A DNA stretch of 64,000 bases, taken from positions 1,391,494,688 to 1,391,558,687 of the forward strand of contig OY728131.1 in assembly GCA_963277665.1 (NCBI GenBank), written 5' to 3'. The notes below the pieces were generated by a model. That model did no database searches, was not told where the DNA came from, and was given only the letters and a program-made list of their open reading frames with translations. The translations under genes and the position numbers were made by a program. Shown here one piece after another: positions 50,726 through 62,399 of the stretch. Source of the DNA: Viscum album. Lineage: Eukaryota; Streptophyta; Magnoliopsida; Santalales; Viscaceae. The first letter of the stretch is position 1; the number at the start of each line of letters is the position of its first letter.

Positions 50726-52363
50726 GTCTCTATGATGTGATGTGATTCGTTCTACATGATCTTCATTACATAATTATTATATAAATCAATTGAATGAATT
50801 AATATGATATATATTACACTAATACCATTCTGGAAATGAGTTATCTATAACCTAAAGAGACGAATAAGAATTTATTTGACAAAACACGCATAAGAACAAA
50901 AATTAATAAACACCCGAAAAACAAGTAGTAATGAAATATTACAAATAAGAAGCTAAGAATATGACCATATATGATATCATTACAATACGTATGATTCAGG
51001 AATAAGTCAATAACATTATTTAAATCATTATACAGGAGGTTCGTACACTTACGAAACAAATCGGACCTAAGGTAAGGACAATATCACAATCTCAATTTTT
51101 ATTCGAGATTATTTATAATTTGGAATTTACTGGGGTGTATTTTATCATTCACATCCACATTTACTCAATATGTAATATAATTTCCATATACATACAATTT
51201 TTTAAATCCAATTTTACCCTTTAGTGAGTTTTTAGTAAATGATTTGAAAGGAATCTTTTTTTGTTTTTCGTACGAGGTACTTTTTGACTTTTTCGACAAA
51301 AGTACAAGAAGAATGTTTTTTTAACAAATACGGAATGAATGAATTTTTAAAACATTATTTCCAAGAAGTTTCCTTTAAAAGTTTTAATGTTTATTTTTAA
51401 TCAACTCCTTTTAGTTTATAACTGTATGACATGTTAAGAAAGGAAACGTGTTTTTGAAGTAGAAAGGATATTTTCCTCAAAAATGGAGTTCAAATGTTTT
51501 ATCAAAATTATTTTCCATCTAAGATAATAAAGGGTTCTGTTTCTATCCCTATTATTAAATTGATTTGACTATGTTGTGATGGAATTATTTTTATGAATTT
51601 CTTTATCTTATATGAATTTATTTATGATGTCACAATGTTTAAGATTCCCATTTTTATTACATGGGTTATGCTATGATGTATGGTTTATGATTTTGTGACA
51701 CACATAAGAATGGTATAATTATGAGATGGGTGGGACCTATATCTCCCTCCAATGCATTGGGTAAAGATTTTATATCTCATAAGATAGACATGGCTGGAAC
51801 GGCAGGTTATACCGGTTCAGTGAAACATGACTGAAATAAGGAGTGAAATCAGTTCAGAAATGGACTTTGTCCACTAAGATAATCATGGAAATGAGTCTTG
51901 ACTAATAATAAATGATTATCTATGATTATGTGTGTATGCCACAAAGCTTCATGTTTTATGTTATGATTATGGTGATTACATTTCACTACCATGATTTATC
52001 ACATGTTATGAAATTATGATCTCTTTTGCAGGGTAAGATTTCCAAAATGTTATGTTCTTATGAATATGATGTGATTGATATTTCTTTTGTTTACCCTTAC
52101 TGAGAATTTGAGCTCACCCTTTTGTATGTTTTCTTTCCCCAGATCAGGGAGAAGTTTATTAAGTATGATATGCCAAAAGGGACTATAGATGTGATGAAAT
52201 AAATGGGAGACAGTGTAGTCACTTTATGAACCAGTTGTTTATTTTCCCAGTTTCTAAAGACACTATACCAATACAGTCCTTTCGTGGTTTTGTTATGTGT
52301 TGTAATAAGTATGCTTCAATTTTGAAGTATTAACAATGTATGTAAAGTATGGGTCGTTATAGT

Positions 52364-52375
52364 TGGTATCAGAGG
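52364..52375 (+). other. Primer-binding site of element C
   Basis: TGGTATCAGAGG matches the plant initiator tRNA-Met primer site TGGTATCAGAGC except for the last base. It follows the LTR end after the two-base spacer GT. Confidence 0.95.
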
Positions 52376-52583
52376 AAAGGTATTGTCAACCTTTGGAAAC
52401 TAGGATGTGAAAGGCTCAGTAAGAACCCTAAGGATATGTCTAAGAATATAACACAATATTAGTGTTTTAGAAATGGCCATGAATAACCTAGGATAAGAAC
52501 AAAAGTGTGAAATTTTATTCTTAATTATGAGGTTTTCCTATTATAATTAGTGTTTATCACACTATTCTTCTTGCTTTTAGTCA

Positions 52584-53412
52584 ATGGCTAGAACCTGAAG
52601 GAACCTTGTTAACGTGGAATGCAACGGGCAATGCAATGATTGTCCCCATGAGAAACCAAATGTTATGGGAGCGGGAATGAAAAATCTTATAGCCATGTTC
52701 ACACAACATTATCAAGCTATGAATCATGCTGGACTTCCAAATGAGCAAAGGAAGAAGCAACATTCTGTTGATTCCTTCATGAGGCAGCGTCCACCATCAT
52801 TCAGCGGGTCTACTGATCCATTAGTTGCTGAACAATGGATCAGTACTACTGAAAAGATAGTTTTAGTTCTTCAATGTTCTGAACATGATAAAGTCATCCT
52901 AGCAGTGTATCGTTTGGAAGGAGATGCTGATCAATGGTGGAATCTTATTAAGAATATGAGTAAAAGAGATGAAATTGAGTCCATGGAATGGGACGAGTTC
53001 AAGAACTTATTTTTCAATAAGTACTTCCATCGTATTCTCCGAACAAAGATGGAGAAGGATTTTCTTGAACTAAATCAAAAGGATGATGAATATGTTGGTA
53101 CCTATGAAGCCATCATTCATATGGGTTTGTTAAGAAGAGGAAAAAATAATTCAAAGGAAAATCAAAATAGCACACTGAAAAGAAGACGAGCTTTCCCTTA
53201 TTCTCAATGTGTGGAAAGAAACATGGAGGGAGTTGTCTTAAAGGGACAAGTAAACTTTTCAAATTTGGAAAGGAAGGTCATCGGGCATTTGAATGACGTA
53301 ATGATGGGAAGAAGATGTCTAAGGATGAAAAAAAGGAAGGTATACACAGAATGTACCTACTACACTTCAATGTTTCAAGTGCAAGAAGATGGGGCATTAT
53401 GCCATTCAATGC
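52584..53412 (+). pseudogene. gag remnant (element C)
   Basis: ATG at 52584 starts the frame, but the fifth codon is TGA (52596-52598), probably from an arginine CGA. The capsid region is clear: FMRQRPPSFSGSTDPL, YRLEGDADQWW, and FKNLFFNKYFHRI with MEKDFLELNQ. After EAIIHM, near 53120, the sequence departs from the family, which suggests a deletion with a frameshift. The zinc knuckle CFKCKKMGHYAIQC (53371-53412) is read in the pol frame. Intact gag forms the particle and packages the RNA. Confidence 0.9.
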
Positions 53413-53990
53413 CCAAATCCAAGGGTTGATGATGATGATCGACGTCAACAAACTCTTAAGGCTAAAGACAAAGGAGAGTCACATGAAATTTCTATCAGCA
53501 ATGTGGAGTACGATAACAATGTGGTGAAAGGTACACTTACCATCCACTCTAAAGTAGAAAATGTTTATTTTTATTATAGATCCACCCACTATTTTATTTA
53601 TGACGAATTTTCTAAGGGTATCACCGTATTAACTCAACAATTAAATATTGAGTTAGCTGTGACAACCCCTAATGGCAGAACAGTCGAATCAGAAGTTTAA
53701 AATTCTTCTCTGATTGAAGTTTGTGGGAAATTGCTTCCTGCAAATCTTGTGATCCTCCCTATAGTGGAATTTGATGTGATTCTTATCATGGGTTGGCTTT
53801 CATTATATGGATCTCATATCAATTTCCAAAGAATGGAAGTCACATTTCATATTACAGATCAATCTATGATCATCTATCGATGCAAGGATGAACATAACCT
53901 TCCAGTGGAAATTTCATCCATTTAATGGGTCTTGATTCCACTAAATAAAGGTTATTTATCTCAAATGGTTGTAGTGAAACTCACGATTAA
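53371..53990 (+). pseudogene. Protease remnant (element C)
   Basis: This is in the same frame as the zinc knuckle. The active-site DSG of the family (VLFDSGSTHSFI in element A) has become YYR in VYFYYRSTHYFI, so the protease is catalytically dead. The later motif FDVILIMGWLSLY, normally FDVILGMDWLSLY, is near 53770. In-frame stops are at 53698 and 53923. The linker to RT ([13 protein letters not shown]) follows from about 54007. Confidence 0.88.
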
Positions 53991-55395
53991 TAATATTCCC
54001 ATTGTATGTGAATTTGATGATGTCTTTCCAGAGGAATTGTCAGGTCTTACACCAAATCCTGAAGTTGAGTTTTCAATAGAACTTGTACCGGGTGCTTTGC
54101 CTATTTCAAAGACACCTTATAGAATGGCCCCAATTGAGTTGCAGGAATTGAAGAAGAAACTCCAAGAGAATATTGATAAGGGGTTCATATGACCTAGTGC
54201 GTCAGCTTGGGGAGAACCTATTCTATTTTTTAAGAAGAAAGATGGATCAATGAGACTCTGCATTGATTATCGAGAACTTAACAAGATCACTATCAAGAAC
54301 AAATATCATCTCCCGTGCATTGATGACTTATTTGACCAACTACGAGGAGCTCAATACTTTTCCAAGATTGATCTTCGTTCAGGGTATCATAAATTAAGGG
54401 TCAAAAGGGAGTATATACAAAATACGACTTTCCGTACAAGGTATGGACACTATGAATTTATATTGATGCCGTTTGGTCTTACTAATGCCCCTGATATCTT
54501 CATGGATCTGATGAATAGAGTCTTTAGAGACTATCTTGATCAGTTTGTGATAGTATTTATAGACGATATTCTTGTATATTCAATGAGCAAGGAAGAACAT
54601 GAAGATCAATTAAGAATTATATTGAAGACTCTGAGAAAAGAGAAGCTTTATGCCAAATTTACCAAGTATGAATTTTGGCTTCAAAAAGTTGCATTTTTGG
54701 GTCACATAATCTCAAAAGAAGGGATATCTGTGGATCCAACAAAAACGTAGGTTATCAAAAGATGGTCGAGACAAACAACAGTAACTAAGATCCGATGTTT
54801 TCTTGGTTTGGCTGGATATTATCGACATTTTGTGAAAGATTTTTCATGATCATCTAATCCACTCACCAAGTTGACTCATAAAGGAGTTAAGTTTGTCTGG
54901 ACGGAGGAATGTGAAGAGAATTTCAAGGAGTTGAAAAGATGGTTATCCAGTGCACCTGTGCTCACACTGCCTTGTAGTGGAGAAAGGTTTGTGATCTACA
55001 GTGATGCATCCAAGAAGGGATTGGGGTGTGTTCTAATGGAAAATGATATGTTGATAGCTTATTCTTCATGACAGTTGAAAATCCATGAGAAAAATTACCC
55101 AACTCATGATTTGGAGTTAGCTGTAGTAATATTTTCATTAATGATTTGGAGGAATTATCTTTATGGTGAAAGGTGTGACATTTATAATGATCATAAAAGA
55201 TTAAAGTATATTTTCACACAAAAGGAGCTAAATATGCACCAAAGAAGATGGTTGGAGCTGATTAAGGATTATGACTGCTCAATTCATTACCACCCTGGGA
55301 AAGCAAAAAAGGTGGCAGATGCATTTAGTCGACAGGACCATGCTAGTTTATCCATGATGAGGATCACAAAAGATCCAATATTTATGGATTTATAG
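53991..55395 (+). pseudogene. Reverse transcriptase-RNase H remnant (element C)
   Basis: The RT motifs [39 protein letters not shown] and the polymerase box FIDD (54556-54567, both aspartates kept) are present, then the connection CFLGLAGYYRHFV. RNase H shows [34 protein letters not shown] and VADAFSR, with all four acidic residues. Premature stops are at 54190, 54748, 54847, 55069 and 55393 in an otherwise continuous frame. The stops at 54190, 54847 and 55069 sit where the family has arginine, and each fits CGA changed to TGA. Confidence 0.95.
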
Positions 55396-56883
55396 AGGAT
55401 GGATGTTGGAATTATAATTAAAGGGGGGAAATCGTATCTTTATCAAATGAATGTTCAACCATCTATTCATGTGAAGATTAAAGAGGCACAGAAAGAAGAT
55501 GTAGAGTTACAAAAGAAGGTGAGAAATGTTCCTGAATTCAACCATGATTGTGATGGGATAATAACATTCAGGAATCAGGTTTGTGTTCCTCCCATGCCCG
55601 AATTAATGAAGGAGGTGCTGGATGAGGCTCATAGTTTTCCATTCTCTATTCATCCAGGAATCACAAAGATGTATATGGATCTGAAAGAGTACATCTGGTG
55701 GGATGGAATGAAAAGAGATGTTTCTGAATATGTCTCTCAATGCTTGGTTTATCATCAAGTTAAAGCTGAGAGACAGAAGTCTAAGAGGATGTTACAACCA
55801 TTACCCATCCCTGAATGGAAATGGGAAAACATCACTATGAACTTTTTCACCAGACTTCCTAAAACATCCAAAGGAAATAATGATATCTAGGTCATAGTTG
55901 ATTGTCTTACAATGTCTACACATTTCATTGCTATTAGAGAGGATTTCTCTCTGGATCAGATTGCAAGGATATATGTAAAGGAAGTGGTAAGATTGCATGG
56001 AGTACCACTTTCTATTATATCTAATCGGGATCCGAGGTTTACCTCAATGTTCTGGTGAAGTCTTCAGCATACTCATGATACAGAGTTGAGTTTCAGCACT
56101 GCTTATCATCCTCAGACAGATGGTCAGTCTGAGAGAACAATTCATACTCTAGAAGATATGTTGAGAGCTTGCTCTATGAATTTCAAAGGTGGTTGGGATC
56201 AACACCTACCTTTGGTGGAATTTTCTTACAATAATATCTTTCACTCCAGTATTCAGATGGATCCTTATGAACCTCTCTATGGAAAGAAATGCAGGACTCC
56301 AACATGCTGGGATGAACTTGGGGAAAGAAATCTATTAGGACCAGATCTTGTTAATGAGATGGAAGAAAAGGTCAGATCTATTCAACAACACATAAAAGCA
56401 GCTCAGAGTCGACAAAAAAGTTATGCTGACAACCGAAGAAAATACTTAGAGTTTGAAGTGGGTGATAAAGTGTTCTTACGAATATCTCCCTGGAAGAGGG
56501 TCATGAGATTTGGAATGAAGGGAAAGTTGTGCCCTAGGTATATCGGTCCTTTAGAAATATTGGATCGTGTAAGGAAGGTAGCTTACCGATTGGTGCTTCC
56601 ACCTAATCACACTCAAGTTCACGATGTGTTCCATGTATCTCTCCTGAGAATGTACATACATGATCCTTCATATGTACTCAGCTCAGAAGTTGTACCGCTG
56701 GAACAAGATCTTTCTTATGAAGAACAGCCGATAGAGATTCTCGATCGTAGGGAAAAAGTATTACGGAACAATACCACTCGCTTGGTGAAAGTTTAATGGA
56801 GGATACACCAATTAGAAGAAGCTACATGGGAGCTTGAGGATATGATGAGGGAGAGGTATACTCATCTGTTTGTTACAAAGTGA
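55396..56883 (+). pseudogene. Integrase and chromodomain remnant (element C)
   Basis: The zinc domain has HSFPFSIHPGITKMYMDL, then CLVYHQVK, where the last cysteine is tyrosine. The core keeps the first aspartate in IVDCLTMSTHF and the glutamate in QSERTIHTLEDM, but the second aspartate is asparagine (SNRDPRFTS, codon 56023-56025). YRLVLPPNHTQVHDVFHVSL and the chromodomain end EEATWELEDMMRERY follow. Premature stops are at 55888, 56056 and 56794; the natural stop is 56881-56883. The loss of an acidic residue and the stops mean this integrase cannot work. Confidence 0.94.
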
Positions 56884-56905
56884 CAAATTTCGAGGGAAAA
56901 ATTCA

Positions 56906-56922
56906 TTTTAAGGGCGGTAGAA
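56906..56922 (+). other. Polypurine tract of element C
   Basis: TTTTAAGGGCGGTAGAA immediately precedes the 3' LTR. It is less pure than the tracts of A and B. Confidence 0.8.
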
Positions 56923-59900
56923 TGTAACACCCGAGACTTTTATGAGAAATATTTTGTTTTTATGTTATATAAATCATCAAAGGAATAATTCACTACACAC
57001 AACACGTTCTTGGCTTGCTGTACACGCAATCGTGACCTTCCTCGATAGCTTGCGTCGTACGCAATACCGAGTTTCACTAAACAACGATATGCTATTAAAA
57101 TATTATTAAAACTAGCCGTTATGAATAGTAATAACCACTTTTTGAAAATTTTTAAATTTTATTTTTCAAAATGGACTTTATTTTTGGATTCAAAATATCA
57201 AAATTATCTTAGGGTGAAATTTTGGTACTTTTCGGATAACTGTCATATTCTGATGAATAGTGAAAATTACTAAATTTCAATTAAAAATAACTTTTTTAAT
57301 CGAAATAATTAATAGTGATAAATTATTAATTTTAGTGGTTTTAAAGTATATTTAGAATATATTTTTACCATTTAATACAATTTTGGTCATTGAATGTAAT
57401 TTCACTTTTAAACCAAACATAAACAAGTGTCAATCTTTTGATAGTTATTATCTCTTAAAAACACGCTATTTGTTTTGACGACGAGAATTAATTTTTAAAT
57501 AAATTAATGCAACATATGTGTTTTGAATTAGGTATAATATACATAATTTTTGAATTCATAATATCAAATATAGCTTAGGCCTATTTTTTGGTATTTTTCT
57601 GGAAACATTCATTTTTTGATGAATAGTGAAACCACTAAGTGGTAGTTAAAAAAACTGCTTTTTTCATAAAACATAATTTTACCACTTCTGTGAGTGGAAT
57701 TTCAAAAATCTGAGACACACGGTTGATGTCAGTAAGTAAAATGTGGTTCAATGAGATGAAAATAATTTTTGGTGAATAGTAACTTTTTACTTTTATTTAC
57801 CATGGATAAAATTAAATAGGGTAATTAAGGGTAAAAATGATATTATTATTATCTAACACATGTACTAATTCTATTGGATAAGTGTAATTCGACCAAAAAC
57901 AACCTTAGGAATAAAATATGACCATTTTATCTCGCTTGGATTAGATTAGGACATTTATTATTAATTTATTTAAAGAACGGTTAAAATAGTAAAAATCAAT
58001 GTTTAATAAGAAAATAATTTTTAATATATGGTTATACATAAGATAAATTCGACTCTAAATATTTAATAGAAAGATAAAAATATTTCCTACATAATGATAT
58101 TTTATTTGTCATTTTTAGACATTAAATATTTTAATTTAGTTTTGACACAAAGATGATGTGGTAATTATCTTATTAATGAAATATTTACATAATTGATGTT
58201 ATAAATACCCAAATAAATGTAATTTGATACTTTTTATGAAATAACCTAATTTTATATGTTAATATGACTTGTTAGTATTGATTTAATTAACGTTTTTCAA
58301 ACTAATCATTCTGTTATGTTTTTCACAAAAATCAATTACTAAGTAGTGTCAAAATTGACAAAAAATAATTTTTAAAACAAATATTATATTATTGATTGTT
58401 ATTTTATTCCTAAAAATCAAAGGTTCGGCCAAATACTTATATCATGATAGCTGTATCATTAATGGACCACTTCGGGGTCACGTGGATGTATATGGTATGT
58501 TTATTAACTATATAATATATTAATACAAAGTGACATGGTAATGTCAATCTATTTAACTAAGAGTTAAAACTAAAAGATAAGTTTAATATAATGACCAAAA
58601 CTTGTCTAAATTCTATTGTATGAGAAGATATCGACCCATACCCACCATAGCTTCAAAATATATCAATTTGGAGCTGTTAAAAACAGAATTTGACTTTATA
58701 ATAAAAAAATAGTTTTAGTTATTCCAATGGTGCCCCTCTCCTCCCTAATAAAAGGGCACCTCCTCTCTCTCTTCCTCACACCACATTGAGCCTTAAAGCT
58801 CGTCCAACCCCTACCAATATATCCTCTCCACTTCTCTAGATACATCCTAGAGGTCCTGGTCTTCTTCAAAGACGAATTTTAGTGCCCTAAAAATAATTCT
58901 CAAAGAAGCACTTCAAAGAAGAGGTAATGTCCGTTACCGATTCTTTAATATTTATTTCTTCTTCCACTTATTCTTCTGTAGTTGTTTCATTATTTAGTTA
59001 TAACATCAGTATAACTCATATACTGATATGTTATTATAAGTATGAAACAACACTATTTCACCATCTATCCATCCTACGGAAATTGAAATCACCGCGCGTG
59101 CGTACGTACGGAATATCGTCTCCATGCCGTGGTGTAATCTATTTTCCACCACCACCTTAATTGGATGGGTATAATGGTATAAATAATGAATATATATGAT
59201 TATTGTAAATTTATATTGATTCTGAAATAGTATACATAAACTCCAATACAATTCCACGATCATGGGAACGATATCATCACTCGTGCGTACGTACGGAATA
59301 CCGTCTCCACGATGTGATGCGATTCGTTCTACATGATCTTCATTACATAATGATTATATAAATTAATTGACCGAATGAATATGATATATATTACACTAAT
59401 AAAATTCTGGAAATGAGTTATCTATAACCTAAAGAGAATAATAAGAATTTATTTGACAAAACACGCATAAGAACAAAAAGTAATTAGAACCAGAATAACA
59501 AGTAGTAATGAAATATTACTAATAAGAAGATAATAATATGACCATATATGATATCATAACAATAATTATTATTCTGGAATAAGTCAATAACATTATTTAA
59601 ATCATTATACAGGAGGTTCGGAAACTTATGAAGTAAATCAGACCTAATGTAAGGGCAATATCACAATCTCAATTTTTATCCGAGATTGTTTATACTTTGG
59701 AATTTTCTGGGGTGTATTTTATCATCCACATCCATTTTTCCTCAATATGTAATATTATTTCCATCCACATACAATTATTTAAATCCAATTTTACCCTTCA
59801 GTGAGTTTTTAGTAAAAGATATGAAAAGAATCTTTTGTCTTTTTTCGTACGAGGTACTTTTTGACTTTTTCGACAAAAGTACGAGAAGAATGTTTTTTTT

Positions 59901-60938
59901 AACTTATACGCATGAACTGATTTTTAAAACATTATTTCAAAGAATCTTCCTTTACACGTTTTCAAGTTTATTTTTAATAAACTTATTTTAGTTTATAATT
60001 GTATGAAATGTTAAGAAAGGAAAAGTATTTTTGAAGTAGAAAGGATATTTTCCTCAAGAATGGAGTTCAAGTGTTTTATCAATATTATTTTCCATCATTG
60101 ATAATAAATGGTTCTGTTTCTATCCCTATTATTACATTGATTTGACTATGTTGTGATGGAATTATTTTTATGAATTCCTTTCTCTTATATGAATTGTTTT
60201 ATGATTTCACGATGTTTAAGATTCCCATTTTTATTACATGAGTTATGCTATGATATATGGTTTATGATTTTTTGGCACACATAAGAATGGTATAATTATG
60301 ATATGGGTGGGACCTATATATCCCTCCAATGAAATGGGTAAAGATTTTATATCTCATGAGATAGACATGGCTGGAACGGCAGGTTAAACCGGTTCAGTGA
60401 AACAGGACTGAAACGAGGAGTGAACTGGTTCCGAAATGGACTTTGTCCACTAAGATAGTCTTGGCAATGAGTCATGAATAATAAGAAATGATTATCTATG
60501 ATTATGTGTGTATGACACAATGCTTCATGTTTTAGGTTATGATTATTGTGATTACATTTCACTACCATGATTTATTCCATGTTATGAAATTATAATCTCT
60601 TTTGCAGGGTAAGATTTCCAAAATGTTATGTTCTTATGAATATGATGTGATTGATATTTCTTTTGTTTGCCCTTACTGATCATTTTAGCTCACCCTTTTG
60701 TATGTTTTCTTTCCCCAGATCTGGGAGAAGGTTATTAAGTATGATGTGCCAAAAGGGACTATAGATGTGATGAAATAAATGGGAGACAATGTAGATTCTT
60801 CATGAACCTGTTGTTTATGTTTCCCAGTTTCTAAAGACAATATACCTATACAGTCCTTTAGTGGTTTTGTTATATGTTGTAATAAGTATTCTTCAATTTT
60901 GAAGTATTAAAAATGTATGTAAAGTATGGGTCATTATA
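56923..60938 (+). repeat. 3' LTR of element C (4016 bp)
   Basis: It begins TGTAACACCCGAG and ends GGTCATTATA next to the target duplication. It is collinear with 48339-52361 throughout. Differences include a damaged TATA box (58747-58754) and a changed palindrome (CCAATGAAATGG near 60326). Confidence 0.95.
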
Positions 60939-60943
60939 AGAAG
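60939..60943. repeat. Target-site duplication of element C, right copy (AGAAG)
   Basis: Exact repeat of 48334-48338, directly after the LTR. Confidence 0.93.
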
Positions 60944-62190
60944 AGATAAAGTAGATGAAGGATTTACTAGAGGATCTTGAGGGAATGTGTTTTATTTTCC
61001 CTATCATGTCACCATGGGATTCTCCATTAATATTTTAAAATAAATTTGATGGTAGAAACCAAATTTTCATTAAATACTATATATTTAACCAGATGATAGT
61101 AAATAATAAATACATATTTTCTGGAATTAATGATTTGTTTAACCATATTATAGGGACCTATTGGTTTTAGAAAATCAAACTGATATTGGGGTACCGCTAG
61201 TTGCATTTCTAATAATAGTATGCCAAAAATACCACTTTCCTAATTCAGTATGGAAATTTTTGAGTAATTGGTAATTTCATTTTGTCTTAACAATGTCTAG
61301 ATATTTTTAAGGCACTAATGAAAAAAAAATTCATTTCTTTTCAGACTCATTTATGATCATGATTAAAGATGACATCTTGGTGTATTATAATATAGAGTAA
61401 TATTATGAAAACCATCTGGAGGTTGTTTTAAGTGATTTGAGATGACATCATATATATGGAAAGTTACACAATTTCACGTTTTGGATTATGGAAGTGATAT
61501 TTTTGGGTCACATGATTTCCAAGGCATGATTTTTAGTTGTTTTAGAAAAGGTTTAAGTTTTCATTCATTAGTAGAATCCCAAAAATGAGTTCTAGATCCA
61601 AATAATTCTGTCTTTTTCTAGTTATTATAATAAATTTTGATATGAAATACATAGTATATATTCTCCCATGATGTATTTTATTACTAAAGTGTCAAATTAT
61701 CAGTGGTATAAGATGTTCCAGCGTTCTTTTAAGACGTTTCAAAACTGTTTGCCATCATCTTTTGTTTTGGATATTCCATATCCCAATAGAGAATATGTAA
61801 TTTTTTGTGAAGCTATTGGTTTGTGGTTGGGGTTTGTGCTAATTTAAGATAACCATGTAGTGTCCCATTGCTCACAATATCTACACACACCTATGTAGAA
61901 AATTCCCAGACCGACTTGGAATTAGTGCCTATAATGCATTCAATAAAGAAATGGAAACATTTCCTATTCACGGTGAATTTCATAGTGTATTTTGGTCATA
62001 AAAATGTGATGTGTATTATCTTTCATAGGGACATGAAACCCAGGTAGAGGTGATGGGTGGATTTCAATCAGACTTTAGATATTTAGATTGGGTATATGCC
62101 CTGGATGGTAAATATGGTCAATGATGTATTGAGGCAGAATCTTACGTTTTAGGTTGTTTACAAATCAAATAATGAGTGTGGTTTGATGAA
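60944..62190 (+). pseudogene. RT-RNase H remnant of element E (continuation)
   Basis: The interrupted gene resumes here. MSPWDSPLIF near 61000 matches TSPWGAPxxF, and NNKYIFSGINDLFNHI near 61095 matches [16 protein letters not shown]. Near 61475-61520 a frame resembling FxFWxxxVxFLGHxISK fits the connection. RNase H is seen as REYVIFCEAIGLWLGFVL near 61800, followed by VVSHCSQYL. MVNMVNDVL near 62115 stands for KANVVADAL. Stops are frequent and the polymerase box is not recognisable. Confidence 0.75.
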
Positions 62191-62399
62191 ATTTATTATT
62201 GATCTAAAAATGTATTTCTTGGAGGATGATATGAAAGTATTCTTGTCCAGTGTACAGATTACACCCTCCCTCATTAATCATGTTGGGGTTGAGTAGGTTT
62301 CAATCCCTATTCTACTATATTAGTAAAACATAAATGGTGGGGAATCCTCAGGTGATTAGTCTTGGCCTCCCTATGGTTCTCTTATTTTATAAAATAAGA

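Larger units (their letters stand above)
48339..52361 (+). repeat. 5' LTR of element C (4023 bp)
   Basis: It begins TGTAACACCTGAG and ends GGTCGTTATA, so the termini are TG and TA. A TATA box at 50170-50177 would give a U3 of about 1.83 kb and an R-U5 leader of about 2.18 kb. Inside are a block shared with element B (48841-48920), the palindrome CCAATGCATTGG (51749-51760), two copies of a CGTACGTACG motif, and a possible intron (50347-52031). Confidence 0.95.
48339..60938 (+). mobile_element. Element C: complete Ty3/gypsy chromovirus, 12.6 kb
   Basis: All structural parts are present: two LTRs of 4023 and 4016 bases, a tRNA-Met primer site, gag, protease, RT, RNase H, integrase, chromodomain, polypurine tract and a perfect target duplication. 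The pol frame is uninterrupted by indels from 53371 to 56883 but carries ten premature stops; gag has a stop and a frameshift. LTR divergence is about 7% in the first 375 bases counted by eye. It is the youngest element in the window and sits inside element E. Confidence 0.95.

Noticed and set aside
50435..51059. Minus-strand ORFs in the C LTR (and counterparts near 59.0-59.3 kb)
   Set aside because: They are antisense ORFs in LTR DNA, differ between the two LTRs and have no domain.
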